From Paractinoplanes polyasparticus (GTDB lineage Bacteria; Actinomycetota; Actinomycetes; Mycobacteriales; Micromonosporaceae): 64,000 nucleotides of DNA. Position 1 is the first letter of the stretch. Every line of letters begins with the position of its first letter. This document shows, piece after piece, positions 24,065 to 32,715 of the stretch. Both the position numbers and the translations under genes were made by a program. The stretch lies in assembly GCF_019710575.1 (NCBI RefSeq), contig NZ_JAHWFK010000045.1:62001-126000 (forward strand), written 5' to 3'. The notes beneath the pieces were generated by a model. That model was not told the origin of the DNA and did no database searches. It saw only the letters and a program-made list of their open reading frames with translations.

Positions 24065-25407
24065 GCGCCGACCTCAACAGTGCCGCCATTCCGGCCCAGC
24101 GCAGCGCCCCGGCCGCCGAGCAGGCCACCGTTCCCGGCATCGTCCGCGACATCGAGCTCGCCGAGCCGCTGCCGCTGCTCCCGGCGGTGCAGGCCGACGG
24201 CCGCCGCGCCGAGCAGGCGTGGCTGCTGATCCGCTTGTTCTCCGAGCCGCTGGGCTTCCTGCTGCTCGACCTCCCGGAGCAGGGCCTGGCGCCGGCCGAG
24301 CTGGCGAAGGCCGTCGAAGCCGAACTGGGCGGCGAGGTGCGCAGGCGTCTCGGCGACGTGCCGGTGCCGGTGCACGGCCTCAACCCGGCCAGCGAGCCCG
24401 ACTTCCTGGCCCAGCGGCGCGCGGTGCTCACCACCGCCCCGCACATCACCGTGGTCGTCTGCACCCGCGAGCACCCGGCCGAGCTCACCAAGTGCCTCGA
24501 CAGCCTGCTCGCCCAGGAATATCCGGCCTTCCGGGTCCTGGTCGTCGACAATGCGCCGGTCAGCGACGCGACCGCCGAGGTCGTGCGGGCCGCGGCCGCT
24601 CGCGGCCCGGTCGACTACATGGTCGAGCCCAAGGGTGGCCTGTCGTTCGCCCGCAACGCCGCGGTCAAGGCCGCGCCCGGCCAGATCCTGGCCTGGCTCG
24701 ACGACGACGAGGTGGCCGACCCGCACTGGCTGGCCGAGGTCGCCCGCGCGCTGCACGAGCACCCCGACGCCGACGTGATCTCCGGTGTGATCGTCCCGGC
24801 CGAGCTCGAGACGAAGGCGCAGATCTGGTTCGAGCAGTTCGGCGGGCACAGCAAGGGCCGCGGGTTCAAGGCCGACGAGTTCGGCCCGCACACCCGGCAC
24901 ATCCAGAGCCCGCTCTACCCGCTGCCACCGTTCGGCACCGGCGCCAACATGACCTTCCGGCCCGGCGTCATCGAGCGGATCGGCCTGTTCGACACCGCGC
25001 TCGGCGCCGGCACCCCGGCGATGGGATCCGAGGACACCCTGGCGTTCACCCAGGTGCTGCTCACCGGAGGCACGATCGTCTATCAGCCCAGCGCGGTCAC
25101 CCGGCACTACCACCGGCGCGACCTCGAGGGCCTGCGCAAGCAGATGGTCGGCTACGGCACGGGGCTGGTCGCCGCGTACACGAGCCTGCTGCTCTCCCGT
25201 CCGGTTCTGATCTTTCCGCTGCTCAGGCTGGTGCCGAGCGCGCTGAAGGACATGACCGGAAAGGACACTGCGCGCACTGCGACCATCCGCGAGGACTTCC
25301 CCCAGGAGCTGCTGTCGGCCAACCGGCGTGGCATGCTGGCGGGACCGCGCGCCTACCTCAGATCGCGCCGCGCGGCACGGGCTAAGGTACGCGCCACCCA
25401 CGCTTAG
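24061..25407 (+). CDS. GT2 glycosyltransferase with extra N-terminal domain
   Basis: 448 residues. Residues 1-115 are an additional region unlike a GT domain (PLPLLPAVQADGRRAEQAWLL and following), with a short helical pattern, often seen in actinobacterial mycofactocin-like or surface GT2 proteins. The catalytic domain starts HITVVVCTREHPAEL (about 120) and has VVDNAP, LDDDEVADPHW (metal site) and the late GSEDTLAFTQVL catalytic segment. A hydrophobic LLLSRPVLIFPLL near residue 380 may touch the membrane. It overlaps the preceding gene by 4 bp, so the two should be made in fixed ratio. Confidence 0.92.
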   Translation: MSADLNSAAIPAQRSAPAAEQATVPGIVRDIELAEPLPLLPAVQADGRRAEQAWLLIRLFSEPLGFLLLDLPEQGLAPAELAKAVEAELGGEVRRRLGDVPVPVHGLNPASEPDFLAQRRAVLTTAPHITVVVCTREHPAELTKCLDSLLAQEYPAFRVLVVDNAPVSDATAEVVRAAAARGPVDYMVEPKGGLSFARNAAVKAAPGQILAWLDDDEVADPHWLAEVARALHEHPDADVISGVIVPAELETKAQIWFEQFGGHSKGRGFKADEFGPHTRHIQSPLYPLPPFGTGANMTFRPGVIERIGLFDTALGAGTPAMGSEDTLAFTQVLLTGGTIVYQPSAVTRHYHRRDLEGLRKQMVGYGTGLVAAYTSLLLSRPVLIFPLLRLVPSALKDMTGKDTARTATIREDFPQELLSANRRGMLAGPRAYLRSRRAARAKVRATHA

Positions 25408-25502
25408 CTCCATCCAGCGCTTCTCGCGCAGGACAGACCGGGCGCGTTGCCCGTAACGCGTCCCGGCCTCAGCGCCACGACGTACACGGAGGCCCACAAC
25501 CC

Positions 25503-27944
25503 ATGCAGCAACGCTCGGCCGATACGCCGGAACAGCCGGCGCCGGACTCCACCGTCCGGATCGTGGTCGGCGCCGCCGGCGAAGCCTTCCCGTCGCCGGA
25601 CGCCACGGCGGTGATCTCGACCGTCGACAAGGACGCCACGACCCGCCTCGAGGTGGGCGACAAGACCGTCAAGATCCCGGTGGGCCCGGACGACTCGTCG
25701 GACACCCGCTACATGCCGGCCCCCGTGCTCACCACCACCGGCGGCTCGACCGCCCTGGCCGAGCCGGCCGCGGCCGAGCCCGAGACCGGCGCCGACCATC
25801 GGCCCGAATTCGCCCTCGCCGGCGGCCTCGCGGCCGTGGTCGGCCTGCTGGGCCTGGTCGTGCCGAACGGGCCGCTGAGCCTGTTCCTCGAGCTGGTGTT
25901 CGTCCTGCTCGGCCCCGGTGCGGCCATCATGTCGGTGGCCAACGTGCGCAACCGGCTGGTCTCCTGGGCGCTGACCGTGGCCGGCAGCATCGCGGTCGTC
26001 ACCATGCTGTCCGTGCTCACCCTGTGGGCCAAGGTCTGGGAGCCGACAGCCTGGCTGGGCGCGCTCGGCGCGGTCACCCTGGTCGGGTCGATCGTCCAGT
26101 TCACCCGCCTCACCCGCTCGGGCGTGCCACTCATCCTGGGCCGGGTCGGCAAGCCTCGCGACACTGTGGACAACGGCGTCGTGCTGGGCGCCGTCCCGTT
26201 CGTCACCCTGGTGCTCGGCGTCGGCCTCTGGGCGCTGGCCCTGGCTCAGCTCGACCCGGACGACGTCGGCCTCTACGGCTTCAGCGCCGCGCTCGGCGTG
26301 CCGTTCGTCATCGGCGCCGTGCTGCTGTTCATCGGCTTCGCCGTCGAGCTGTTCGGCCGGGCCCGCCCGCTCGTGCTCGTGGCCACCCTGATCGTCGTGC
26401 CGATCATCATGCAGGCCACCGTGCCGCTGCTGGACGGCACCATCGAGTACGCCTGGACGTACAAGCACATCGGCGTCGTCGACCTGATCAACGCCAACAG
26501 CAGCCTGATCAGCGGCAGCGACATCTACCAGCAGTGGCCCGGCTTCTTCGCCGCGGTGGCCATGCTCTCGAAGGTCTCCGCCGTCGACGGGCTCTCGTTC
26601 GCGGCCTGGTCGTCGCTGACGTTCGCCCTCATCACCTCGCTGATGGTGGCCGCGCTGCTGCGCCAGTTCACCAAGGACCGGCGGATCATCGCGCTGGCCG
26701 TGCTGCTGTTCCAGGCCTGCATGTGGGTCGACATCGGCTACTTCTCGCCGCAGGCGATGGTGTTCGCGCTCATGCTGGCGTTCTGGGTGGTCGTGACCCG
26801 CTGGCTGATCGGCCCGCCCGCGATCAAGGCCGAGCCCAAGGGCCGCATCGGCCGGCTGCGCGCCTGGGCCGTGCAGGGCATGCCGCAGGGCATCGAGACC
26901 GACCCGCGCACGCGTCGCTGGGCTGCCTTCGGCGCGGCCGGCCTCTTCGCCGCGATCGTCGTCTCGCACCAGCTGACCCCGGTGCTGATGATGGTGCCCC
27001 TGTTCGCCCTCACCATCCTGGGCATCCTGCGCCCCCGGGTGTTCCTGGTCGGCCTGGTCGCGATCATGCTGATCTTCTTCGTGCCCCGGCTGGGCTCGGT
27101 CAACAGCCAGTACAGCCTGTTCAGCTTCGACCTGCTGTCCAACGCCTCGGGCAACTCGGCCAGCTGGAACACGCCGGAGCAGGAGTTCTCGGCCACCGTG
27201 TCGCGGTTCCTGGCCATCGGCCTGTGGCTGACCGCCCTGGTCGCGGTCTTCCTGACCCGCAAGCGGCTGGGCCGGGTGCTGGTGCCCGCGCTGATCGGCT
27301 TCCTGCCGATGGTGACCCTGGTCGCCGGCAACTACGGCGGCGAGGCGATCTACCGGGTCTTCGCGTTCTCGATGCCCTTCGTCGGCCTGCTGATCGGCGT
27401 GCTCTGGGCCGGCAAGGGCCGGCGCGGGGTGCCCGCGATGCTCGCCTCCGGCGTGCTCCTGGCCGTGCTCATGCTGGCCGGTCTGCAGGGCCTGCAGGGC
27501 CAGCTGATGGTGCACCAGGTGCGGGCGACCGACATCGAGGCGGCGCAGTACTTCTACGCCAACGCCGAGCCCGGCTCGGGCCTCGTGCTGGTGGCGCCGA
27601 ACTTCCCGACGAAGCTCGAGGCCAACTACGGCGAGTTCAACAAGGGGCACGTCTCGGTCGACATCTCGCTGATCGGCGACCCGCTGTTCACCGGCAACAT
27701 CAACGGCAGCCGGCTGCCCGACATCGAGACGTACATCCGCGCGATGAACTACCCGACCAACTACCTGGTGGTCAGCGACGCGATGGACGACTACACCGAC
27801 TACTTCGGCACCGCCGACGACAACGCGATGCAGTCGCTCGACGCGGCGCTGCGCGGGTCGGCCAACTGGCAGGTCTTCTACCAGGGACCCGGAGTGGCGA
27901 TCTTCAAGCTGGTCGGCGCCGCGGCGACGCCGGCGGCCAACTGA
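25503..27944 (+). CDS. Large polytopic membrane protein of the polysaccharide locus
   Basis: 813 residues. About 90 cytoplasmic N-terminal residues rich in Thr/Asp/Val are followed by roughly 13-15 hydrophobic helices between residues 95 and 665, including a long external loop with SLISGSDIYQQWPGFFAA near 335, then a 150-residue soluble C-terminal part (EAAQYFYANAEPGSGLVLVAP). The plan resembles GT-C glycosyltransferases or polymerases that use lipid-linked sugars on the outside, but I see no defining DxD/DE motif with certainty. It is 95 bp after the third GT2 gene and ends in a strong terminator, so it is the last gene of the operon. Likely polymerase, flippase-like or GT-C enzyme. Confidence 0.8.
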   Translation: MQQRSADTPEQPAPDSTVRIVVGAAGEAFPSPDATAVISTVDKDATTRLEVGDKTVKIPVGPDDSSDTRYMPAPVLTTTGGSTALAEPAAAEPETGADHRPEFALAGGLAAVVGLLGLVVPNGPLSLFLELVFVLLGPGAAIMSVANVRNRLVSWALTVAGSIAVVTMLSVLTLWAKVWEPTAWLGALGAVTLVGSIVQFTRLTRSGVPLILGRVGKPRDTVDNGVVLGAVPFVTLVLGVGLWALALAQLDPDDVGLYGFSAALGVPFVIGAVLLFIGFAVELFGRARPLVLVATLIVVPIIMQATVPLLDGTIEYAWTYKHIGVVDLINANSSLISGSDIYQQWPGFFAAVAMLSKVSAVDGLSFAAWSSLTFALITSLMVAALLRQFTKDRRIIALAVLLFQACMWVDIGYFSPQAMVFALMLAFWVVVTRWLIGPPAIKAEPKGRIGRLRAWAVQGMPQGIETDPRTRRWAAFGAAGLFAAIVVSHQLTPVLMMVPLFALTILGILRPRVFLVGLVAIMLIFFVPRLGSVNSQYSLFSFDLLSNASGNSASWNTPEQEFSATVSRFLAIGLWLTALVAVFLTRKRLGRVLVPALIGFLPMVTLVAGNYGGEAIYRVFAFSMPFVGLLIGVLWAGKGRRGVPAMLASGVLLAVLMLAGLQGLQGQLMVHQVRATDIEAAQYFYANAEPGSGLVLVAPNFPTKLEANYGEFNKGHVSVDISLIGDPLFTGNINGSRLPDIETYIRAMNYPTNYLVVSDAMDDYTDYFGTADDNAMQSLDAALRGSANWQVFYQGPGVAIFKLVGAAATPAAN

Positions 27945-27960
27945 GTACTGGGCGATGAGT

Positions 27961-27992
27961 GAACGCCCGCCCGGCATCCCGGGCGGGCGTTC
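27961..27992 (+). terminator. Perfect 14-bp stem terminator of the glycosyltransferase operon
   Basis: GAACGCCCGCCCGG (27961-27974) and CCGGGCGGGCGTTC (27979-27992) pair perfectly with a CATC loop, followed by GTCCGTTT. This is the clearest intrinsic terminator in the window and closes the plus-strand operon 17 bases after its last stop. Confidence 0.85.
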
Positions 27993-28012
27993 GTCCGTTT
28001 AGTCTGAAGACT

Positions 28013-28381
28013 GTGAAGCTGCTCAAGCTGGGCAAGAAGCAGATCGTCATCGTGGTGATCGTCGTCCTGGTCGTGTTCGCGTTGCTGACCGCGAACCGCG
28101 CCGACGACGGCGCGGGCGAGCAGGAGGCCGGCTCGCTCGACAACGGGGCCGTGGTGGCCTGCGACGACTTCGCCGCCGGCTCGGCCCGGGCACGCACGGA
28201 CTCCACCCGCCTGGCCCTGGCCGACAAGGTCACGGCCTCGGCCGCCAAGAGCGACAACGATGCCGTACGCACGAGGGCGATGGAACTGGGGCGCAGCGCC
28301 GACGAGGGCAACGCCGCCTGGCGTACGGCCTCGACCGCCCTCACCCAGGCCTGCGAGGACGCCGGCTGGAGAGCGCCGTAG
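28013..28381 (+). CDS. Small membrane-anchored protein, unknown function
   Basis: 122 residues from GTG 28013; an earlier in-frame ATG lies inside the terminator and is unlikely. A basic start (KLLKLGKK) precedes one transmembrane helix (QIVIVVIVVLVVFALL), then about 90 external residues rich in Ala/Asp/Arg with two Cys (VVACDDF and TQACEDAGW) that could form a disulfide. Helical pattern throughout. No family recognised. It sits between the two polysaccharide operons and may be an independent gene; its ribosome-binding site is weak. Confidence 0.7.
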   Translation: MKLLKLGKKQIVIVVIVVLVVFALLTANRADDGAGEQEAGSLDNGAVVACDDFAAGSARARTDSTRLALADKVTASAAKSDNDAVRTRAMELGRSADEGNAAWRTASTALTQACEDAGWRAP

Positions 28382-28405
28382 CTCTGGTCCGTAGCTACGG
28401 CCGGC

Positions 28406-29791
28406 TCAGCGCTTGAGCGTGGAGGCCTTGTCGAAGCCGGTGCGGGCCACCCACTGGTCGTACGTGACCGAGGCCTCCGTGAAGCTGCCGTTGAGGATGC
28501 CGAAGTGGTTGTCGCCGGTCTCGTACTTGTTCTGGTCGATGACCATGTTGGGCGAGGCGCCGCCGTCGATCTGGAGGCGGTAGACGGCCGCGTTGTCGTT
28601 GCGGGTCACCGTGTTACCGGTGATCTTCAGGCCCTCGATGCTGCCCGCGAAGTCGCTACCGGTCGCCAGCAGGAACGTGAACTTCGACATGTCGCTGAAG
28701 ACGTTGTTGCTGACCGTCAGGCCGGCCGCGCAGCGCAGCACCAGGCCGGTGTCGTTCGCGAAGCCCTCGGGCCCGGTACCGCCGATCGCCTTGTTGTTGC
28801 TGAAGACGTTGTTGGCGCAGCCGCCCCCGTTGCCGGTGCCGGTCTCCATCACGCCGTCGTTCGTCTCGAACGTGTTCCCGGTGATCGTGGTGTTGGCGGC
28901 GTCGTAGATCTCGATCCCGCCGCCGTCGACGCCGTAGTCGGTGGACGGCCCGTAGTTGCGGCGCACGGTGTTGTTGCGGAACACCGGGCCCGGCCGGGCC
29001 GTGATGAAGGTGGCTGACAGCCCGTACCCGCCGAAGTCGTCGTCGTCCGGGTCGGTGTTCTGGATGATCCGGTCCTGGTCGTGCACGTCGTTGCCGTCGA
29101 CCAGCACGCCCTTGCCGCCGCGGCTGATCGAGATGCCGCCGCCGTTGTGGAACACGTCGGAGCCGGTGACCCGCACGTCCTGCGACTCCGTGACGAGGAT
29201 GCCGTAGCAGCCCACCGGCTTGCCGGCCGCGTTCTCGCCGTGGCTGTCGCGCACGGTCACGCCGCGGATGGTCACCTTGCTCGTCTTGTGCACGCGGATG
29301 CCGCTGCCGTGGTCGCCGGTGACGTTCACGTCGGCGTTCGGCTTCGGCACACACCCCCGGACGGTGAGGTCGGCGATCGTCGTGCCGGTGGCCGCCACCA
29401 GCACGCCGTCGCGCACCCCGGCCACGCCCTCCACGGTCGCCTCCTCGCCCGGGGCGCTGCTGACGCTCAGGTCGGGCCGCGACACGGTGAAGGGCGCGTA
29501 GGTGCCTTCGCGTACGAAGATCTTCGAGCCGGCCGGGGCCACCTGCACGGCGTGCGCGATCGTCCGCCACGGCTTGGAGGGGCTGCCGTCCGCGTCGTCC
29601 TCGCCGCGGGTCGACACCCAGTAGCCCGGGCCGGCTCTGTCCACGTCGGGCGCGGACTCGTAGAAGTAGTTGAAGTATCCGGCGGCGCCCGTGCCGACGA
29701 GCAGAAGCACGACGACCAGGCCCAGCCACCGGCGGCGGGAACCGGCCGGAGCGCGATGGCTGCGCTTCGCCCGGTGGTGCGCTCCGGTCAC
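28406..29791 (-). CDS. Membrane-anchored right-handed beta-helix protein
   Basis: 461 residues from GTG 29791, which overlaps the upstream stop as GTGA. One N-terminal transmembrane helix (WLGLVVVLLLVGTGAAGYF, about 17-36) anchors it with the rest outside. From about residue 55 there is WVSTRGEDDADGSPSKPWRTI, the usual opening of bacterial parallel beta-helix (NosD/pectate-lyase-like) proteins, then repeated Asn/Gly ladder turns such as NNTVRRN, GNTFETNDG and NNVFSNN. Such proteins bind, epimerise or cleave polysaccharides. Third gene in a coupled operon with GH26-like and deacetylase genes. Confidence 0.88.
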   Translation of the reverse strand: MTGAHHRAKRSHRAPAGSRRRWLGLVVVLLLVGTGAAGYFNYFYESAPDVDRAGPGYWVSTRGEDDADGSPSKPWRTIAHAVQVAPAGSKIFVREGTYAPFTVSRPDLSVSSAPGEEATVEGVAGVRDGVLVAATGTTIADLTVRGCVPKPNADVNVTGDHGSGIRVHKTSKVTIRGVTVRDSHGENAAGKPVGCYGILVTESQDVRVTGSDVFHNGGGISISRGGKGVLVDGNDVHDQDRIIQNTDPDDDDFGGYGLSATFITARPGPVFRNNTVRRNYGPSTDYGVDGGGIEIYDAANTTITGNTFETNDGVMETGTGNGGGCANNVFSNNKAIGGTGPEGFANDTGLVLRCAAGLTVSNNVFSDMSKFTFLLATGSDFAGSIEGLKITGNTVTRNDNAAVYRLQIDGGASPNMVIDQNKYETGDNHFGILNGSFTEASVTYDQWVARTGFDKASTLKR

Positions 29792-30789
29792 CCGATGAAG
29801 ACCGGGTCGTTCGACATCGCCTTGTAGGCCGCCAGCGACGCCGCCGTCGAGTCGATCCGCCAGTTCTCGCGGGAGGTCGGGTGGGTGTCGGTGTCGAACC
29901 AGACCGCCGCGCCGACCGCGGGGTGCGCCTTGATCCACTCGTGCAGCGAGGCGATCCACTCGGGCTTGGTGCTGCCGCCGCGGTCGATCACCGAGACCTC
30001 GGAGATCATGATGGGCTTCCGGGACGCGTACGTCTCGTAGAACTCGTCGAACATCTCAGCCGGCGACTGCGTCTGGGCGAAGCCCGACACGCCCGCCCAA
30101 TCGACGTATTCATCACCCGGATAATAGTTCTTGTACGCGTTCCAATCTTCACTGGGGCGCGAATTCCAGTTCGGGCTCCAGACCCACGAGACGTTGTCCG
30201 CCCCCTCCTCCTCAAAGATCCGGTGGATGCGGCGAAATGCCTGGATGTAGCCGTGGGTGTCCCTGTTGTTGGCCGGTCCGCCCCACTTGTAGAAATCGCG
30301 GTTCATGTCCCACGCCCAGCGCATCAGGGTGGGTTTTTTCCGGTCGGCCATGCGCCGTGCGGCCCGCGCGATGAGTTTGTCCGACGAACCGTCATTGACG
30401 TCTTTGTATTCGGGCCCGCGCCACGAAATCATCAGCGTGCTCTTGTTCGACACGTACCCCAGCGAGACCGGCAGCTTGTCGGTCCACGAGAAGTAGCGGT
30501 GCACGATGCGCTCCGGGCGCCCGAGCTGGCGGCGGCGCAGGTCGATCCCCGAGCTCACGCTCCGGCCCTTGAGGTCGACGTACGCCCCGAGCATGACCTT
30601 GCCGTTCTCGAACGGCACAGCTCCGCCGCCCTCGGTGACCGAGGTCGCGGCCGGCTCGCCGGTGGACGGCACGGGCGAGTGCGACACGACGGGCGGCACG
30701 GTGTCGTTCGACCGGTACTTCTGGCAGCCGGCCAGCGGCACGGCGGCAGCGGCGAGGGCGCTCAGGCCCAGCAGGTTCCGGCGCCTCAT
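29788..30789 (-). CDS. GH26-like lipoprotein (beta-mannanase-type fold)
   Basis: 333 residues. The N-terminus MRRRNLLGLSALAAAAVPLAGC has a twin-arginine-type motif and a lipobox with Cys22, so it is a Tat- or Sec-exported lipoprotein. After a Ser/Thr/Pro linker, the domain from about residue 62 resembles GH26: MLGAYVDLKG, the acid/base region MRWAWDMNRDFYKWGG, and the nucleophile strand PIMISEVSVI. In typical GH26 enzymes the acid/base residue is Glu; here Asp stands at that place. It may still be active or be a binding protein. Overlaps the deacetylase stop as ATGA and the beta-helix start as GTGA. Confidence 0.85.
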   Translation of the reverse strand: MRRRNLLGLSALAAAAVPLAGCQKYRSNDTVPPVVSHSPVPSTGEPAATSVTEGGGAVPFENGKVMLGAYVDLKGRSVSSGIDLRRRQLGRPERIVHRYFSWTDKLPVSLGYVSNKSTLMISWRGPEYKDVNDGSSDKLIARAARRMADRKKPTLMRWAWDMNRDFYKWGGPANNRDTHGYIQAFRRIHRIFEEEGADNVSWVWSPNWNSRPSEDWNAYKNYYPGDEYVDWAGVSGFAQTQSPAEMFDEFYETYASRKPIMISEVSVIDRGGSTKPEWIASLHEWIKAHPAVGAAVWFDTDTHPTSRENWRIDSTAASLAAYKAMSNDPVFIG

Positions 30790-31598
30790 GTCAGGTTACG
30801 ACCGAACGTGCGGGCCACCTTACGGGCCACGCGCCAGCCGGGCTGGGCGATCTGCTTGACCTTGGGAGCCAGGCCGGGCTCGCCGTGCTGGACCAACTCG
30901 ACCAGGTCGGCGCCGCTGTGGTCGGGAGTGGGCTGGAGCCGGGGGACGGCGAGCCGCTTCTCCCCCGGGGTGTGCAGCCGGCGGCCGACCTCGGTGGCGT
31001 TGTCGTACCCGGTGGACGCCACCAGGTCACGTACGCGACGGCTGTTGTACCCGTGCGGGTAGGCGAAGGACCGTACCTTCACCTGCAGGCGCTGCTCGAG
31101 CTGCTCGTGGCTGCTGGTGATCTCGTCGCGCAGCTGAGCCGGCGGGAGCACGTCGAGCGGGTGGTGGATCAGGCTGTGGTTGCCGATCTCGACGCCCGCG
31201 GCGGCCACCTCGCCCAGCTCGTCCCAGGTCAGCATCGGCCCGAAGTCGGGGGCCGACTCGCCGAGCCAGCCCGCTGTGCCACCGAGGTGACCGACCGAGG
31301 CGTAGAGCGTCGCGCCCGCTCCGGTCTCCTTCAGCACGGGCACGCCCTCGGTGAGGAAGTCGCGGTAGCCGTCGTCGAACGTGACCGCGATCAGCTTCTC
31401 GCTGCTGCGGGCGGCCAGCCGGTCGAGCGCCTCGGTCAGGCCGACCAGGCGGTAGCCCGCCTCGGCGAGCGCCTGCAACTGCTCCCTGAGCAGCGCCGGA
31501 GGCACCGCGAGGTCGCGCATCGGGCCGCCCACGGCGGACACGGAGTGGTACATGAGCGCCGGAAGGGTGCTCCAGCCCGGCCTCGTCGTCACGGTCAC
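30786..31598 (-). CDS. Polysaccharide deacetylase (NodB fold, CE4)
   Basis: 270 residues. NodB motifs: VTFDDGYRDF (motif 1, metal Asp and catalytic Asp), GNHSLIHHPL (motif 2, metal His residues), and RSFAYPHGYNS (motif 3). It should remove N- or O-acetyl groups from a glycan. Unusually, no signal peptide or membrane helix precedes the domain, so it is either cytoplasmic or exported by another route. GTG 31598 has GAGGA about seven bases upstream. It is the first gene of the convergent coupled operon with the GH26-like lipoprotein and beta-helix protein. Confidence 0.92.
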   Translation of the reverse strand: MTVTTRPGWSTLPALMYHSVSAVGGPMRDLAVPPALLREQLQALAEAGYRLVGLTEALDRLAARSSEKLIAVTFDDGYRDFLTEGVPVLKETGAGATLYASVGHLGGTAGWLGESAPDFGPMLTWDELGEVAAAGVEIGNHSLIHHPLDVLPPAQLRDEITSSHEQLEQRLQVKVRSFAYPHGYNSRRVRDLVASTGYDNATEVGRRLHTPGEKRLAVPRLQPTPDHSGADLVELVQHGEPGLAPKVKQIAQPGWRVARKVARTFGRNLT

Positions 31599-31757
31599 GC
31601 GGTCGTCCTCGTACGCCTGGTGGTCTGAGGTTCCACGCTAGGTGGAACCCTTGCGCTGGTCGCGGGTTTCTCCGTTTTGTCCCTCTGCCGAAAGTCGTAG
31701 GCGAAGTCCCGCTCCGGGCAGAGGCGCGCTGGGATCTCCACTCGGAAGAGTGAGGTT

Positions 31758-31991
31758 ATGACATTCGATCCGCTGCGCTGCGCGGAGGCTACTTGTCAGG
31801 CGGCCGTCGTGCTAGGGGCCACGCTGGTCCCCGCCGCCTGGCAAGCCCTCGATCCGGGGCTGGCCGCCGTCCTCGCGACCATGTTCGTGGTCGTCTCGGC
31901 GGCCATCTACGCCCTGCACGCGGTCACTTTCGACTCGTTCCGGCTCACCGGCCGCATCTCGAGTTTCCCGACCGGACCGCGCGATGAGTGA
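31758..31991 (+). CDS. Small two-helix membrane protein
   Basis: 77 residues with GAGGTT directly before the ATG. Two hydrophobic segments, about 11-28 (CQAAVVLGATLVPAAW) and 35-56 (LAAVLATMFVVVSAAIYAL), make it a likely membrane hairpin. No family recognised. It overlaps the next gene by 8 bp, so they are probably co-translated. No link to the neighbouring polysaccharide operon can be shown. Confidence 0.65.
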   Translation: MTFDPLRCAEATCQAAVVLGATLVPAAWQALDPGLAAVLATMFVVVSAAIYALHAVTFDSFRLTGRISSFPTGPRDE

Positions 31992-32715
31992 ACCGTCAAG
32001 CTTTCCCGCCCGTACCCCCGGGCGACCACGGTTCTTCAGCACCCGGGGGCGACGGGATATGTTCCGATTGATTCACTTGCAGGCCGAGAGCGGCTTACCT
32101 CGCATAAGCGTGGCTTCCGACGGTTACGCCAGTGCCCGGATCGCGCTGACCCGATATCGCAGCGCCCCGGCCGCCTATTTCGGCGTCGGCCGGTTCGACC
32201 ACGAGGGCACCCTGGCCGAGATAATCCTCGACCGGCTCTGCGGCCCGCTCGGCGACTGCCCGCGCCCGGCCACCCTCGTGCACGCCGCCACCTACTACCG
32301 CCTCTGCGAGACCTGCGCGACCGGGCTCGACGTGCTCACCGTGCCCGAACTGGCACGCCTGTTGGGCATCGCGTGCCGGCTCGCCCCGGTACCGGCCCGC
32401 GCCGGGCGCCACGCCGCGCCCGAGGAGCACTCGCCCGCCGGCAATCGGATCGCCCGCGAGTTCGCCACCCGCGTCGACGACCCGAAGTGGCGCCGCGAGC
32501 TCTGCGCCGAACTGACGCACACGCCGGGCGCGGTCAACGGCCTGCTGATCGGGGTGGGCGCGCTGACCCACCGCGACGTGCTCGATCTCTACCCCCGGCT
32601 GCGCACGCTGGCCGACGAGCTGCCCGTCATGGTGCGCGAGGAACTCGCCCGGGCGACGGTCCGCCCGCTCTCCCCGGCCGGCGTCGCCGGCCTGCGCCTC
32701 GGCCTGACGGCTTAG
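31984..32715 (+). CDS. Unknown protein with Cys-rich motif
   Basis: 243 residues. ATG 31984 is preferred because it overlaps the previous gene; ATG 32059 (MFRLIHLQAE) is an alternative. In the middle (about 77-105) lies CGPLGDCPRP...HAATYYRLCETC, with four Cys and one His spaced as a possible zinc or iron-sulfur site. The rest is helical and rich in Arg/Leu/Ala. No signal peptide. No family recognised. Its TAG stop overlaps the TAA stop of the convergent ScyD/ScyE-like gene by 3 bases. Confidence 0.65.
   Translation: MSEPSSFPARTPGRPRFFSTRGRRDMFRLIHLQAESGLPRISVASDGYASARIALTRYRSAPAAYFGVGRFDHEGTLAEIILDRLCGPLGDCPRPATLVHAATYYRLCETCATGLDVLTVPELARLLGIACRLAPVPARAGRHAAPEEHSPAGNRIAREFATRVDDPKWRRELCAELTHTPGAVNGLLIGVGALTHRDVLDLYPRLRTLADELPVMVREELARATVRPLSPAGVAGLRLGLTA

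Noticed and set aside
25404..27977. 857-codon minus-strand open frame opposite the membrane protein gene
   Set aside because: Shadow frame, highly charged low-complexity product; the plus strand shows a regular transmembrane pattern.
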